This document shows positions 16,903 to 26,439 of a stretch of DNA of 64,000 nucleotides, in pieces; position 1 is the stretch's first letter; each line of letters begins with the position of its first letter. This stretch comes from Salimicrobium humidisoli. Lineage in GTDB: Bacteria; Bacillota; Bacilli; Bacillales; Halobacillaceae. Location: NCBI RefSeq assembly GCF_002295105.1, contig NZ_NSGH01000012.1, forward strand, positions 1 through 64,000, written 5' to 3'. Under the pieces are notes generated by a model. It was not told the origin of the DNA and did no database searches. It saw only the letters and a list, made by a program, of their open reading frames with translations. The position numbers were made by a program, and so were the translations under genes.

Positions 16903-16919
16903 GCGTTTGCATTCGACCT

Positions 16920-17267
16920 TCAGAGATTATCCAGCACCATGTCCAATACGTAGTGGGAGGACTGATGAAGATCTTTGTACCTGTTCTTATCCACGTCAAG
17001 ATAATAGGAATGAAGAATAAGCATTTCTATGTTTTCATGCGTCGATTTAATCTGATTCGGATGTACGGTTACGTCTCTTTCCTTTACAAACGGTTCCACT
17101 TCTTCGTACCATTTCTGGACCAGCTCGAAATAAGGTGCTGTTTCATTTTTCACTTTTTCAAAAAACTCGTGATCCGTCCGGTCCACCGGTCCGGTGTGTG
17201 AAGTGTACCGCTCGTGCAGCTCATCCAGAGACTCTTTAAGCGTACGTGTTCTTTTTTTCAGACTCAT
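16920..17267 (-). CDS. yppE: YppE family protein (DUF1798)
   Basis: The 115-residue, helix-rich, acidic cytoplasmic protein matches the DUF1798/YppE pattern (FFEKVK....PYFELVQKWYEEVEPFVK, HPNQIKSTHENIEMLILHSYY). Function is unknown. The ATG at 17267 follows AAGGAGGG; the longer open frame upstream has no family match. In B. subtilis it likewise lies just beyond recU. Confidence 0.85.
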   Translation of the reverse strand: MSLKKRTRTLKESLDELHERYTSHTGPVDRTDHEFFEKVKNETAPYFELVQKWYEEVEPFVKERDVTVHPNQIKSTHENIEMLILHSYYLDVDKNRYKDLHQSSHYVLDMVLDNL

Positions 17268-17547
17268 CCATACCCTCCTTTTCCCCATTAAGAGTAGCAT
17301 GATTTGTGAAGCTGGTAAATCCTTCTCCCGGACAGGACCTCCTCTCTGTTCACAAAGATGTAACTTTCTCACCATCCGGCCCTTTCTTCATGTTTCCTGA
17401 TGATTTGGAGAGGTTCTTTCGCACCGGTCCTCCTCTCCCTCTCCTTTTTTCGGGCTTACAGAGGTAAATGGGTATTCCTTTGAAAGAAATACTGCTGTAT
17501 CCGTATTCATGGAAGAATTTATATTTGTCGTTTGGGGATGAACCACG
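17268..17547. other. Divergent yppE-recU intergenic region
   Basis: About 310 bp separate yppE (minus) from recU (plus). It holds the recU promoter at its right end and two similar pyrimidine-rich segments (TCCTCCTCTC near 17337 and 17429). I see no gene in it; the overlapping minus-strand ORFs lack ribosome-binding sites. Confidence 0.4.
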
Positions 17548-17553
17548 TATAAT
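17525..17553 (+). promoter_or_regulatory. recU-ponA promoter
   Basis: -35 TTGTCG (17525-17530), 17-nt spacer, -10 TATAAT (17548-17553), followed by GGAGGAGG and a run of three ATG codons. Confidence 0.7.
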
Positions 17554-17578
17554 AAAGTGAGAATTCCAGGAGGAGGAT

Positions 17579-18193
17579 ATGATGATGCGATATCCGAACG
17601 GAAGTAAAAAGAGGGTATCCCGTGCCAACACCGCTCCTGCTTCCTCAGCTGATAAATACAGCAACAGGGGCATGACGCTTGAAGAGGACTTGAACAGAGC
17701 GAATTTATACTACCTTTCCAGGAATATAGCAAGCATCCATAAAAAACCTACACCCGTGCAGATCGTTAACGTCGATTACCCGAAGAGAAGCGCCGCCGTA
17801 ATCAAAGAAGCTTATTTCAAACAGGCATCGACTACGGATTACAACGGAGTGTATAAAGGATATCATGTGGATTTCGAAGCGAAAGAAACGAGAAATAAGA
17901 CATCTTTCCCCTTGAGTAACATCCACGCCCATCAGATTGCTCACATGGAACAGGTGATTCACCAGCGCGGTCTGTCCTTTATCATTATCCGGTTTGCCCC
18001 ACTGGAGGAGACCTACCTGATGGAAAGTGAATATATTATCGAATACTGGAATAACCAGGAACGCGGAGGGCGTAAATCGATCCCTTATCAGACGGTCAAG
18101 GAGAAAGCGTACGTGATACCTTTTCACTTTCAGGCAAGACTGGACTATTTGAAAGCTGTAGACATGGTTCTGGAGAAATTGGAGGAAAATTGA
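17579..18193 (+). CDS. recU: Holliday junction resolvase RecU
   Basis: The 204-residue endonuclease resolves recombination intermediates and modulates RecA. Family blocks: NRGMTLEEDLN, IHKKPTPVQIVNVDYPKRSAAVIKEAYFKQ.STTDYNG, and the PD-(D/E)xK-type core VDFEAKETRNKTSFPL. Three consecutive ATG codons follow the ribosome-binding site; any could start, and I list the first. The stop abuts the ponA ATG with no gap, as in other Bacillaceae. Confidence 0.97.
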   Translation: MMMRYPNGSKKRVSRANTAPASSADKYSNRGMTLEEDLNRANLYYLSRNIASIHKKPTPVQIVNVDYPKRSAAVIKEAYFKQASTTDYNGVYKGYHVDFEAKETRNKTSFPLSNIHAHQIAHMEQVIHQRGLSFIIIRFAPLEETYLMESEYIIEYWNNQERGGRKSIPYQTVKEKAYVIPFHFQARLDYLKAVDMVLEKLEEN

Positions 18194-21100
18194 ATGGCTA
18201 ATAACTACAACTCACGAAAAGAACGACGCCAGCAGTTGAACAGACGAAAAGCGAAGAGTAAGAAGAGTACGTTCGCGGGTTCGTCCAAATTCAAAAAGAT
18301 TATCGCTATTATATTAATTGCAGGAGTCGTCATAGGACTCGGGGTGACCGCCCTGTTCGCCTATTATGCTTCGAACGCTCCGGAACTCAAGGCATCCGAG
18401 CTGCAGGCTCCTTTCTCTTCAAAAATTATGGACATGAATGATGAGTTCGCCGTCAATGTCGGCGGTGAAGAGCGCCGGACGAGGATCAATTATGAGGACC
18501 TTCCGGAGACATACGTAAATTCCGTGCTCGCGACGGAAGACGTCCGCTTCTTCGAGCACAGCGGCATCGATCTTCGGCGTATACTTGCCGCTATATGGGC
18601 CAACATCACAGAAGGTTTCGGTTCGGAAGGTGCCAGTACTATCACCCAGCAGGTGATCAAACAGTCCCTCCTCACTTCCGATAAAACCCTGGAGAGGAAA
18701 GTTCAGGAGCAGTACCTGGCACTGAAACTCGACCGTGAATACGAAAAGGAAAGAATTTTCGAAATGTACGTCAATAAAATATATTTCGGTCAGGGTGCCT
18801 ACGGTGTTGCCGAAGCCGCCAAAACTTACTTCAATAAATCGGATCTGAGTGAACTGACACTGGCAGAATCCGCTTTGCTTGCCGGTCTTCCTCAGCGTCC
18901 GAGCGGCTACGACCCGTACGAGAACCCTGATCTTGCCAAAGACAGAATGAGTACTGTCCTTCATTTAATGGTAAGTCACGGCAAGATTTCGGAAGAGGAA
19001 GCAGAAAAAGCGCGCCAGACCGATATTTCTTCGATGCTTGCCGAAAGGACGGAAAAAACGAAGAAATTTCAGGCATTCGTGGATCAGGTTCAGAAGGAAG
19101 TCGAAAGTAAAATGGAAGATGTGAACATTTTCAAAGACGGACTTAAAATTTATACTACTCTGGATCCTGAAGCCCAGCAGCTCACTCAGGAAGCTATGAA
19201 CGGGGAAGGACCTGTGAGCTGGCCGACCGAGTCCCTTCAAAGTGCCGTATCCGTCGTTGACACCCAAACCGGTGCGATCCGCGCCATAGGCGGCGGAAGA
19301 AACTACGTATCCGGCAATCTGAATTTTGCCACTGACGATCCGAGACAGGCAGGTTCGACGATGAAACCGATCGCAGCGTATGGCCCGGTCATAGAACATG
19401 AAAAATGGTCGACGTATCACCAGCTGAAAGATGAGGAGACGGATTTCAACGGCTACTCCCCTTCCAACTTCGACGATGAACACCGTGGCTGGATGTCCAT
19501 ACGTGAAGCACTCGCCCAGTCCATCAACATCCCTGCGGTAAAAGCACTCGATGCTGTAGGACCGAGTCGTGCCAGTGACTTTGCCAATAAGCTCGGTGTT
19601 TCCTTCGGCGAAGGACCTATGGAACTTGGTGATGCTCTCGGTACCCAGGAAGTGACGCCTATTCAGATGTCCGGGGCTTATGCCGCCTTCGGTAATGAAG
19701 GAGTCTATAATGAGCCGTATGCTGTAAGGAAAGTGGAGACACCTGATAATGGTACCGTAGATCTTACACCTGAACCGGTCTCCGCCATGAAAGACTATAC
19801 AGCGTACATGGTCACCTCCATGCTGAAAACTGCCGTGGAGAGCGGGACGGGTACAGCTGCTAAAGTTCCGGGCCTCCCTATGGCCGGTAAAACGGGTACT
19901 ACGAACAAAGAAGTGGATGCCTGGTTCAACGGTTATACGACAGACTACTCTATTTCCGTCTGGACCGGGAACCAGGACAGGTCCTCTATAGATAATGAAA
20001 GTGGTAAGGATGTTCCGAAACAGATGTTCCGACATCTTATGAAAGAGCTGTCCGAAGACAAAGATACGGAAGACTTCAAACAACCTGACAGTGTAGTGGA
20101 AGTAGAAGTGGAAGAAGACTCCCGGCCGGCAAAACTGCCGAGCTCCTACACTCCATCTTCCGAAATCGTAACGGAACTGTTTCACGTTGATAATCAGCCC
20201 TCCGACGTATCAGCTCAATATCAGCAGATGGACCCGGTCAGCGGTCTATCTGCTTCTTATGACAAAGATTCTGACAGCATCGATGTAACGTGGTCTTATC
20301 CGGAAAGCGCCGATTTTTATGTTTCGGCGACCGGGGGCGACTCTGCCTCGACCGGGGATACAAGCTATGAAATAAGCTCCCCGGATCCTGGTAAGACCTA
20401 CAACATCTCTGTGACGGTCCTCGGGGACGGTTCTTCTTCGGACAGTGATTCAAAGAACACTTCCGTACAGGTTCCGGAACAGGAAAGTGAACCTGCTGAA
20501 GAATCTACTGATGAGGAACAAAGTAACGAAGATGAAGAAAACAGCAGTGAGGAAGAAAACGAAGATTCAGACAACACCGGAAATAACGAAGACAGTAATA
20601 CGGATGAAGACTCCGGGAACGAGAACGGTGCCGGAGAAGAGAACGAAGATTCCGGTTCCGGCAATGAAGAGACCGACAGTGAAGACAGCGGCTCCGAAAA
20701 TGGCGGATCGGACGGTCAGAACAATGATACCGATAGTCCGAGTAATGAGTCGGACAGCGAAAATAACGACTCCGGGAACAGCGAATCGGACAGTCAAAAT
20801 GATAGTTCCGGAAATCAGAATAATGAATCAGACAGCCAAAATAACGAGGCCCCGGAGGAAGACAGCAGTTCCGGGGCTCAAAATAACAATTCGGAAAGTG
20901 AAGGGAATGGTTCAGACAGCCAGAATAACAACTCTTCCGAAGAAAGCAACAATAATTCCCAGGACAACAGTGATGATTCCGAACCGTCGGAAGAAGAAAA
21001 TCAGGAAACGGATACACAGTCCGGCAACGGTTCTGATGAACAGTACAACGGTTCATCCGAAGAAGGAAACAGCGATTCCGGTCAGGAAAGTAATCAAAGC

Positions 21101-21652
21101 TCCGGCTCTTCAGGCGAAGGCTCCGGTGCAGACGCTGGTAACGGAAGTTCAGACAGTGCTCCCGCCCCCCAGGAAGACTCAGGTAACTCGGAACAGGATC
21201 CCGCCCCTTCCTCAAGTAACAATTCCGGCGGTTCTTCAGAAGAAGAAAGCAGCGATTCCGGTCAGAGAAACGGCAGCAGTTCCAATTCTCCGGAACAGAG
21301 CAGCGAGACGGAGACACCGGCTACTGAATCAGATAATGAAGAAAGTAATTCCTACAACAGCTCATCCGAGAGAAATACCGAATCATCTCCGGGACAGAAT
21401 AGCGGTTCAGACGCCCAGGAAGAAAGCTCCGACCCGTCCTCCGGCACAGGTGATTCAAATGAACGTTCCTCGAATACCGACAGTGAAACTCCGGATACTT
21501 CTCAAGAGAACTCTGAATCCCCGGATGAAAATTCCAATCCTTCAGAGTCCGACAGTAATTCGGATAATCAGACGACTACCCCTTCCGAAACAGAAGAAAG
21601 TTCAACTGAGAGAAACAGCAATCGTCGCCAAGACAATGACTCCACTGATTGA
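18194..21652 (+). CDS. ponA: Class A penicillin-binding protein 1 with very long acidic Ser/Asn/Glu-rich tail
   Basis: The 1152-residue bifunctional peptidoglycan synthase has a basic cytoplasmic start and a membrane anchor (about 35-60). The transglycosylase domain holds EDVRFFEHSGID near 114, GASTITQQVIKQ and RKVQEQYLA. The transpeptidase holds the SxxK motif STMKP near 387, SIN near 442 and KTGTTN near 562. A fibronectin type III-like module lies at about 680-745. Residues from about 750 to the end are low-complexity S/E/N/D/G/Q, with recurring SDSQNN, SENG and EESS units. B. subtilis PonA is about 914 residues, so this tail is much longer. It acts at the outer membrane face, probably with GpsB. 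Confidence 0.97.
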   Translation: MANNYNSRKERRQQLNRRKAKSKKSTFAGSSKFKKIIAIILIAGVVIGLGVTALFAYYASNAPELKASELQAPFSSKIMDMNDEFAVNVGGEERRTRINYEDLPETYVNSVLATEDVRFFEHSGIDLRRILAAIWANITEGFGSEGASTITQQVIKQSLLTSDKTLERKVQEQYLALKLDREYEKERIFEMYVNKIYFGQGAYGVAEAAKTYFNKSDLSELTLAESALLAGLPQRPSGYDPYENPDLAKDRMSTVLHLMVSHGKISEEEAEKARQTDISSMLAERTEKTKKFQAFVDQVQKEVESKMEDVNIFKDGLKIYTTLDPEAQQLTQEAMNGEGPVSWPTESLQSAVSVVDTQTGAIRAIGGGRNYVSGNLNFATDDPRQAGSTMKPIAAYGPVIEHEKWSTYHQLKDEETDFNGYSPSNFDDEHRGWMSIREALAQSINIPAVKALDAVGPSRASDFANKLGVSFGEGPMELGDALGTQEVTPIQMSGAYAAFGNEGVYNEPYAVRKVETPDNGTVDLTPEPVSAMKDYTAYMVTSMLKTAVESGTGTAAKVPGLPMAGKTGTTNKEVDAWFNGYTTDYSISVWTGNQDRSSIDNESGKDVPKQMFRHLMKELSEDKDTEDFKQPDSVVEVEVEEDSRPAKLPSSYTPSSEIVTELFHVDNQPSDVSAQYQQMDPVSGLSASYDKDSDSIDVTWSYPESADFYVSATGGDSASTGDTSYEISSPDPGKTYNISVTVLGDGSSSDSDSKNTSVQVPEQESEPAEESTDEEQSNEDEENSSEEENEDSDNTGNNEDSNTDEDSGNENGAGEENEDSGSGNEETDSEDSGSENGGSDGQNNDTDSPSNESDSENNDSGNSESDSQNDSSGNQNNESDSQNNEAPEEDSSSGAQNNNSESEGNGSDSQNNNSSEESNNNSQDNSDDSEPSEEENQETDTQSGNGSDEQYNGSSEEGNSDSGQESNQSSGSSGEGSGADAGNGSSDSAPAPQEDSGNSEQDPAPSSSNNSGGSSEEESSDSGQRNGSSSNSPEQSSETETPATESDNEESNSYNSSSERNTESSPGQNSGSDAQEESSDPSSGTGDSNERSSNTDSETPDTSQENSESPDENSNPSESDSNSDNQTTTPSETEESSTERNSNRRQDNDSTD
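20440..21649 (+). repeat. Low-complexity repeat region encoding the PonA tail
   Basis: About 1.2 kb of degenerate repeats dominated by codons for Ser, Glu, Asn, Asp, Gly and Gln. All three forward frames and much of the reverse strand are nearly stop-free, which creates large spurious ORFs. The real frame continues from the PonA catalytic domains. Confidence 0.85.
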
Positions 21653-21765
21653 AAACCCACTGAATATACATCCCGTCACACGACGTGACAATTCCTCCAT
21701 ACGTTAATTTTTACACTATAAAAATTTGTTTGTATATGCTTTTCAGCAAGGTCATTTACTGAAAA

Positions 21766-21813
21766 CAAAAATGAGTACCGGCGCTTTTCATAAGCACCGG
21801 TACTCATTTTTTC
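21766..21813. terminator. Bidirectional terminator between ponA and nth
   Basis: AAAAATGAGTACCGG and CCGGTACTCATTTTTT form a stem of about 15 bp with U-runs on both strands, between convergent genes. Its right edge overlaps the nth stop. Confidence 0.9.
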
Positions 21814-22454
21814 TGTTTCATTCGTTTCTGTCCTTCCCGGCACAGCGAAAGAAGCGGACACTCCTCACACCGGGGAGTTTTTGCTCTGCAATGGTACCTT
21901 CCGAAAAAAATGAGTCGATGATGTGTAGCACTCCACTCTTCTTTCGGCACCTTTTTCATCAGAGTCTTCTCCACCTGCAACACTGAATCTTTCCAGCGGC
22001 AGATACCTAATCGTTTCGACACCCGCTCCACATGAGTATCCACTGCAATCGCAGGTTCCCCAAAAGCGACCGAAGCCACCACATTTGCCGTTTTCCTGCC
22101 CACTCCTGCCAGGGATTCCAGTGACTCTTTACTTTCCGGTACTTCTCCATCGAAACGTTCCAGAAGCGTCGTGGCCATCTTCTTCAGATTTTTCGCCTTG
22201 CTTCTGTAGAGACCGATCGATTTTATATCTTTTTCCAACTCTTCTGTTTCGACAGCAGCTATATCCTCCGGACTTTTGTACTTCCTGAAAAGATCCGGTG
22301 TCACTTTGTTCACGAGATTATCTGTAGCCTGAGCCGATAAAATCACGGCCACCAGCAGTTCAAAGGCGTTCGAATGGGATAACTCGCAGTCTGCATCCGG
22401 GTACATCTCCTCCAGTATATCCAGGCAATATCGTATCTGTTTTAAAGTAAGCAT
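21804..22454 (-). CDS. nth: Endonuclease III
   Basis: The 216-residue DNA glycosylase/AP lyase removes oxidised pyrimidines. The helix-hairpin-helix LAGVGRKTANVV carries the catalytic Lys, and VDTHVERV the catalytic Asp. The four iron-sulfur cysteines have the canonical spacing C-x6-C-x2-C-x5-C near residue 190-206. It is downstream of dnaD with a gap of 10 bp; B. subtilis has ypoC between nth and ponA, absent here. Confidence 0.97.
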   Translation of the reverse strand: MLTLKQIRYCLDILEEMYPDADCELSHSNAFELLVAVILSAQATDNLVNKVTPDLFRKYKSPEDIAAVETEELEKDIKSIGLYRSKAKNLKKMATTLLERFDGEVPESKESLESLAGVGRKTANVVASVAFGEPAIAVDTHVERVSKRLGICRWKDSVLQVEKTLMKKVPKEEWSATHHRLIFFGRYHCRAKTPRCEECPLLSLCREGQKRMKQKK

Positions 22455-22464
22455 CTCTTCTCCT

Positions 22465-23151
22465 TTATTCTTCTTCCAGCCAATTGTAGTACAGGGACGT
22501 GTCCCGTTTTGAATTTGATGAAGTAAAGTTCGGTTTCTGACCGTTTCTGAACTGTTTCCCGTGGTTCTGAGCCTGTTTTATCGTCCGGATACCCTTCCGC
22601 TCCCATTCCGACAAAATACGGTCAATGTATTTGAAATTCATTTTTCCCATCAGAACAGCTTCCCGTAACGCAGCTTTAATCAGATCTTCTTTATAGTTCT
22701 CCTCATCAAGCCAGATATTAATCGTTTCTATTTCGAACGGGGATAAAGGTCTTCCGAATTCCTTTTCAAATAACGGAAACAGCGACTCTTTCATATCTGA
22801 CGAAGATTCTTTCCTGGCCTGCTGCTTCTGGAATAGTAATACGAAAAGAGGTTCAAGGGAGTAAGTTTCCTGAATGATCCCTTCAGGCCCTTTTTCATGC
22901 AGTATTTCGACTATTCCTTTTTGTATTAAGGAGCGAAGCAGATTGGAACATTCCTCTTCAGACACAGTCAAATATTCGGCTATTTCCTCCGGAGTAGGAA
23001 AATTCACTCCTTCCTGCTTGAAACGGAATAGCTGAAGTACGATTGCCAGTTCTGTTTCATTCATCCCTAAAGCTTTATACCCGGTAACCAATTGTTGCGG
23101 GAGGGTCAGCTGAGTCTGCAGTATATATTCGTAAGGTTGGTTCTTCGTCAT
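22465..23151 (-). CDS. dnaD: DNA replication initiation protein DnaD
   Basis: The 228-residue primosome protein helps load the replicative helicase after DnaA. It has an N-terminal winged-helix domain (about 20-100) and a C-terminal DnaD/DnaB domain (FEKEFGRPLSPFEIETINIWLDE and the YIDRILSEWERKGIRT motif near 185-200). The ATG at 23151 gives MTKNQPYEYILQTQ; the longer frame upstream spans the hairpin region and is not conserved. It sits between asnS and nth as in B. subtilis. Confidence 0.95.
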   Translation of the reverse strand: MTKNQPYEYILQTQLTLPQQLVTGYKALGMNETELAIVLQLFRFKQEGVNFPTPEEIAEYLTVSEEECSNLLRSLIQKGIVEILHEKGPEGIIQETYSLEPLFVLLFQKQQARKESSSDMKESLFPLFEKEFGRPLSPFEIETINIWLDEENYKEDLIKAALREAVLMGKMNFKYIDRILSEWERKGIRTIKQAQNHGKQFRNGQKPNFTSSNSKRDTSLYYNWLEEE

Positions 23152-23235
23152 GATGATCCCTCTCTTTAAAAATACTAAACCTCCATCTTCCGTTTCTTCT
23201 AATGCCGGAGATGACCTGCACATTCAAGTGAAATA

Positions 23236-23263
23236 TCAGGCACCGGTAATTCCCGGTGCCTGA
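23236..23263 (-). terminator. Intercistronic hairpin between asnS and dnaD
   Basis: CAGGCACCGG and CCGGTGCCTG form a perfect 10-bp stem (11 with the flanking T-A) and a 6-nt loop, without a U-run (ATATTTC follows). It is more likely an mRNA-stability or partial-termination element than a full terminator. Confidence 0.5.
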
Positions 23264-23277
23264 CAGCCACTGCACAA

Positions 23278-24573
23278 TTATGGGTATAAACGGTTCAACA
23301 GACGAGGAAACGGTATCGTTTCCCTGACGTGTTCGACTCCGGCTATCCAGGCGACCGTTCTCTCAAGCCCCAGTCCAAAACCGGAATGCGGTACGCTGCC
23401 GTACTGACGAAGCTGCAGGTACCACTGATAAGCATCCCCGGTAAGATTGTGTTCTTCATAACGCTGTTTCATCAGCTCCAGGTCGTCAATGCGCTGAGAT
23501 CCGCCGATGATTTCACCGTATCCTTCCGGAGCAATAAGATCTGCACATAAGGCCACGTCCGCACGTTCCGGATCCGGTTTCATATAGAAAGCTTTGATTT
23601 CTGTCGGAAAGTGGGTAATGAAGACCGGTTTCTCATAACTGTCCGCAATCGCCGTTTCATGCGGAGCACCGAAGTCATCGCCCCAGTCGATATCCGTGAA
23701 CCCTTTATCCTTCAGCAGTTGGATAGCATCGTCATAAGTAATCCGTGGAAAAGGCGCCTCGATCTTCTCGAGGGAAGTCAGGTCTCTTTCCAGAACCTCA
23801 AGCTCCATTTTACAATTCCGCAGTACGGATTGTACGATGTACGAGACATATTCCTCCTGCACCTCCAGGCTGTCCTCGTGATCCATAAATGCCATCTCGG
23901 GTTCAATCATCCAGAACTCTATCAAATGCCGGCGTGTTTTCGATTTCTCCGCACGGAATGTAGGTCCAAAACTGAACACCTTATTGAAAGCCATAGCAGC
24001 CGCTTCCAGGTAAAGCTGGCCACTCTGCGATAGATAAGCTTCCTCATCAAAATATTTCGTATGGAACAGTTCTGTCGTCCCCTCTGCAGAAGAACCCGTC
24101 AAAATCGGAGGATCGATTTTGACATAACCGTTATCATTGAAAAACTCATAAGTCGCCCGGATGATTTCATTTCTCACTTTCATCACGGCATGCTGTTTTT
24201 TGGAGCGAAGCCACAGGTGACGATGGTCCATCAGAAATTCCGTACCGTGTTCTTTCGGTGTGATGGGGTAGTCCTCCGCTTCCTGAATGATGGAGAAATC
24301 GCTTATCTGCAGTTCAAATCCAAGCGGAGACCGCTTGTCTTCCACTACCGTGCCCGTAACGTATAACGACGTTTCCTGGGACAGAGTTTTTGCTTTATTG
24401 AACTTATCTTCCCCCAGGTCATTCTTTCCTACTACTCCCTGAATGAATCCTGTGCCGTCACGGAGTTGCAGAAACGCTATTTTACCGCTTGAACGCTTAT
24501 TATGGATCCAGGCCCCAATAGTAACTTCCTCATTTAAATGTCTGGATACGTTTTGAATCGTAGTTTTAGCCAT
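23278..24573 (-). CDS. asnS: Asparaginyl-tRNA synthetase
   Basis: This 431-residue class IIb synthetase charges tRNA-Asn. An OB-fold anticodon-binding domain (about 1-110) precedes the catalytic domain. [22 protein letters not shown] is motif 2 and [15 protein letters not shown] is motif 3. The ATG gives [12 protein letters not shown]. There is no T-box leader in the 17 bp upstream, which abut aspB. Confidence 0.97.
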   Translation of the reverse strand: MAKTTIQNVSRHLNEEVTIGAWIHNKRSSGKIAFLQLRDGTGFIQGVVGKNDLGEDKFNKAKTLSQETSLYVTGTVVEDKRSPLGFELQISDFSIIQEAEDYPITPKEHGTEFLMDHRHLWLRSKKQHAVMKVRNEIIRATYEFFNDNGYVKIDPPILTGSSAEGTTELFHTKYFDEEAYLSQSGQLYLEAAAMAFNKVFSFGPTFRAEKSKTRRHLIEFWMIEPEMAFMDHEDSLEVQEEYVSYIVQSVLRNCKMELEVLERDLTSLEKIEAPFPRITYDDAIQLLKDKGFTDIDWGDDFGAPHETAIADSYEKPVFITHFPTEIKAFYMKPDPERADVALCADLIAPEGYGEIIGGSQRIDDLELMKQRYEEHNLTGDAYQWYLQLRQYGSVPHSGFGLGLERTVAWIAGVEHVRETIPFPRLLNRLYP

Positions 24574-24590
24574 AACTGAATGTCCCTTCC

Positions 24591-25775
24591 TTACTTATGA
24601 TGTGTCTTTAGAAATTTTTCTATTCTGTCTGCCGCTTTATTCAGGTTATCCATGGATGTCGCATACGACAGTCGTACGTTATTTTCGGAACCGAAACCCG
24701 ACCCCGGTACAAGAGCCACCTTCTCTTCTTCAAGGAGCGCTTCCACGAATGCATCTACGTCCCGGAAGCCGCAATTGGAAGCAGCTTCTTTGACGTTCGG
24801 GAATAAGTAAAAAGCTCCCTTCGGTTTTTCGCAACTGATGCCGGGAAGGTTTATGAGTCTTTCATAAAAAACGTCCAGACGTTCCCTGAAGGCTTCTCTC
24901 ATTTTCATTACCTCGTCTTCCCCGCCGGAATAAGCTGCCAGAGCAGCATGCTGGGCTATGGATGTGGGGTTCGAGGTTGAATGTGAAGCCAGACTTGTCA
25001 TAGCTTTAATGATCTCCCCGGGTCCTGCTGCGTAACCGATTCTCCACCCCGTCATGGAATGGGATTTGGATACTCCATTGATCACTACCGTACGTCCGTA
25101 TAAGTCATCCGACAACTGCGCCATGGAGACGTGAGGATCCTCGGTATATACCAGTTTCTCATAAATTTCATCGGATACGACGAGAAGATCTTTTTCCCGC
25201 ACCACTTCTCCGAGTTTTTCCAATTCTTCCCTTGTGTACATCATACCTGTAGGGTTGCTCGGGGAATTGATGATGACAGCTTTGGTTCTGGAAGTGATGA
25301 CATCTCTGAGCTGGTCGGGGGTGATTTTAAATTCGTTCTCCTCCCCCGCTTTCACGAATACCGGTTTTCCTCCCGCAAGCTTCACCTGTTCCGGATAACT
25401 GACCCAGTACGGTGCCGGGATGACTACTTCATCTCCCGGATTAAGAAGTACCTGGAATAAAGTGAAAAGGGCGTGTTTTGCCCCCGTCGTTACAATGATC
25501 TGGTTTTCATTGTACTCGAGTCCCTGATCTTTTTTCAATTTGTCGGCTACCGCTTTTCGGAGTTCCGGGATCCCTCCGGAGGGAGTGTACTTTGTCAGTC
25601 CTTCATCCATGGCCTGTTTGGCCGCCTTGAGTATATACTCCGGGGTGTTGAAATCAGGTTCTCCCGCCCCGAGACCGATCACGTCATGTCCTTCCTGTTT
25701 CAAAGCTTTCGCTTTAGCCGTAATAGCCAGTGTGCTGGAAGGTGTCAACGTCTGTACTCTGTTTGCTAATTCCAT
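24591..25775 (-). CDS. aspB: Aspartate aminotransferase
   Basis: This 394-residue PLP enzyme (class I, subgroup Ib) interconverts aspartate and oxaloacetate. [20 protein letters not shown] and the Schiff-base lysine in [14 protein letters not shown] are intact. I take the second ATG (25775), 8 nt after GGGG; the first lies too close to the ribosome-binding site. It makes the direct precursor for the asparagine-related gene asnS downstream. Confidence 0.96.
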   Translation of the reverse strand: MELANRVQTLTPSSTLAITAKAKALKQEGHDVIGLGAGEPDFNTPEYILKAAKQAMDEGLTKYTPSGGIPELRKAVADKLKKDQGLEYNENQIIVTTGAKHALFTLFQVLLNPGDEVVIPAPYWVSYPEQVKLAGGKPVFVKAGEENEFKITPDQLRDVITSRTKAVIINSPSNPTGMMYTREELEKLGEVVREKDLLVVSDEIYEKLVYTEDPHVSMAQLSDDLYGRTVVINGVSKSHSMTGWRIGYAAGPGEIIKAMTSLASHSTSNPTSIAQHAALAAYSGGEDEVMKMREAFRERLDVFYERLINLPGISCEKPKGAFYLFPNVKEAASNCGFRDVDAFVEALLEEEKVALVPGSGFGSENNVRLSYATSMDNLNKAADRIEKFLKTHHK

Positions 25776-25790
25776 AATCATACCCCTTTT

Positions 25791-26288
25791 CTACTCATTT
25801 TTTTTAAAAGCGAATCTCTGAAACTCTTCCCCTGTCTCTCCGTCGAAGTAAGCAAGACCATACCTTCCTTCCTGATCGGTAAAAGTGACCTCCCAGGAGG
25901 GGGTACCGTCTTTGTAAGCAGGCTGGATGTGAGTAAATGAACAGTTCCGGCAACTGTCCTCCCACCTGTCCACAATTTCTTCTCTCGGCACAAAATCTTT
26001 CTTATCTATCCGGTCAGCTATGGTGCCGCTTTTTTTGTTTACATAATAGATCATATCTTTATCGTTGCTCGTAGTAAAGAGTATCTCAAACGGCGCAGAG
26101 CTGTTGAAAGTATAATTCTCCACGACTTTCACATCTCCTGCCTTCTTCTGCACGGTTTTCAGTGCAGTGTCCGCCCCCTCGGTACGTCTTTCTTCAAGTA
26201 TGTTATAGACACTGATATACAGTATCATCAAACCGAGGAGTATCGCTGCAAGACTTCCGGCAATCCACCACAGATGTTTACCCTTCAT
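25791..26288 (-). CDS. ypmB: YpmB-like membrane-anchored protein (DUF5590/PepSY-like)
   Basis: The 165-residue protein has one N-terminal membrane segment (about 6-28) and an extracytoplasmic domain ending in a PepSY-like ...YFDGETGEEFQRF. It matches ypmB by position (between ypmA and aspB) and form. Function is unknown. It overlaps the ypmA end by 11 bp, which suggests coupling. Confidence 0.85.
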   Translation of the reverse strand: MKGKHLWWIAGSLAAILLGLMILYISVYNILEERRTEGADTALKTVQKKAGDVKVVENYTFNSSAPFEILFTTSNDKDMIYYVNKKSGTIADRIDKKDFVPREEIVDRWEDSCRNCSFTHIQPAYKDGTPSWEVTFTDQEGRYGLAYFDGETGEEFQRFAFKKNE

Positions 26289-26439
26289 AAAATTTTATCA
26301 CCGCTGTTCCGGACTCTTTCAGAGAAAGACCGATTATAATATTATTTTTCTTGAATTTCTTATTCAGATAATCGATAACTTTATACAGGTCCTCATTGTA
26401 AACCGTTTCGATGCTTGCTACGAGGGTCTGTTTATTCAT
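26278..26439 (-). CDS. ypmA: YpmA-like small protein (DUF4264)
   Basis: The 53-residue protein, MNKQTLVASIETVYNEDLYK and onward, ends in TAVIKFYEG. It is conserved in Bacillus between dinG and ypmB, and its function is unknown. The ATG at 26439 follows GGAAGG and overlaps the dinG stop by a few bases. Confidence 0.85.
   Translation of the reverse strand: MNKQTLVASIETVYNEDLYKVIDYLNKKFKKNNIIIGLSLKESGTAVIKFYEG

Noticed and set aside
16893-16912. cre site at the cdd promoter
   Set aside because: The half-sites are one base too far apart and only a partial match remains.
18965-20185. 406-codon minus-strand ORF opposite ponA
   Set aside because: Antisense shadow of the transpeptidase region, with implausible amino-acid composition and no start signals.
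20440-21650. CRISPR-like regular repeats
   Set aside because: The repeats are degenerate, in frame with PonA, and lack spacers and palindromic repeat structure; there are no cas genes.
20445-21707. 420-codon plus-strand ORF, Lys/Arg/Thr-rich
   Set aside because: It is the +1/+2 frame of the low-complexity PonA tail; it has no ribosome-binding site, and the real frame continues from the catalytic domains.
24574-24590. T-box leader for asnS
   Set aside because: Only 17 bp lie between aspB and asnS, with no specifier or antiterminator structure.
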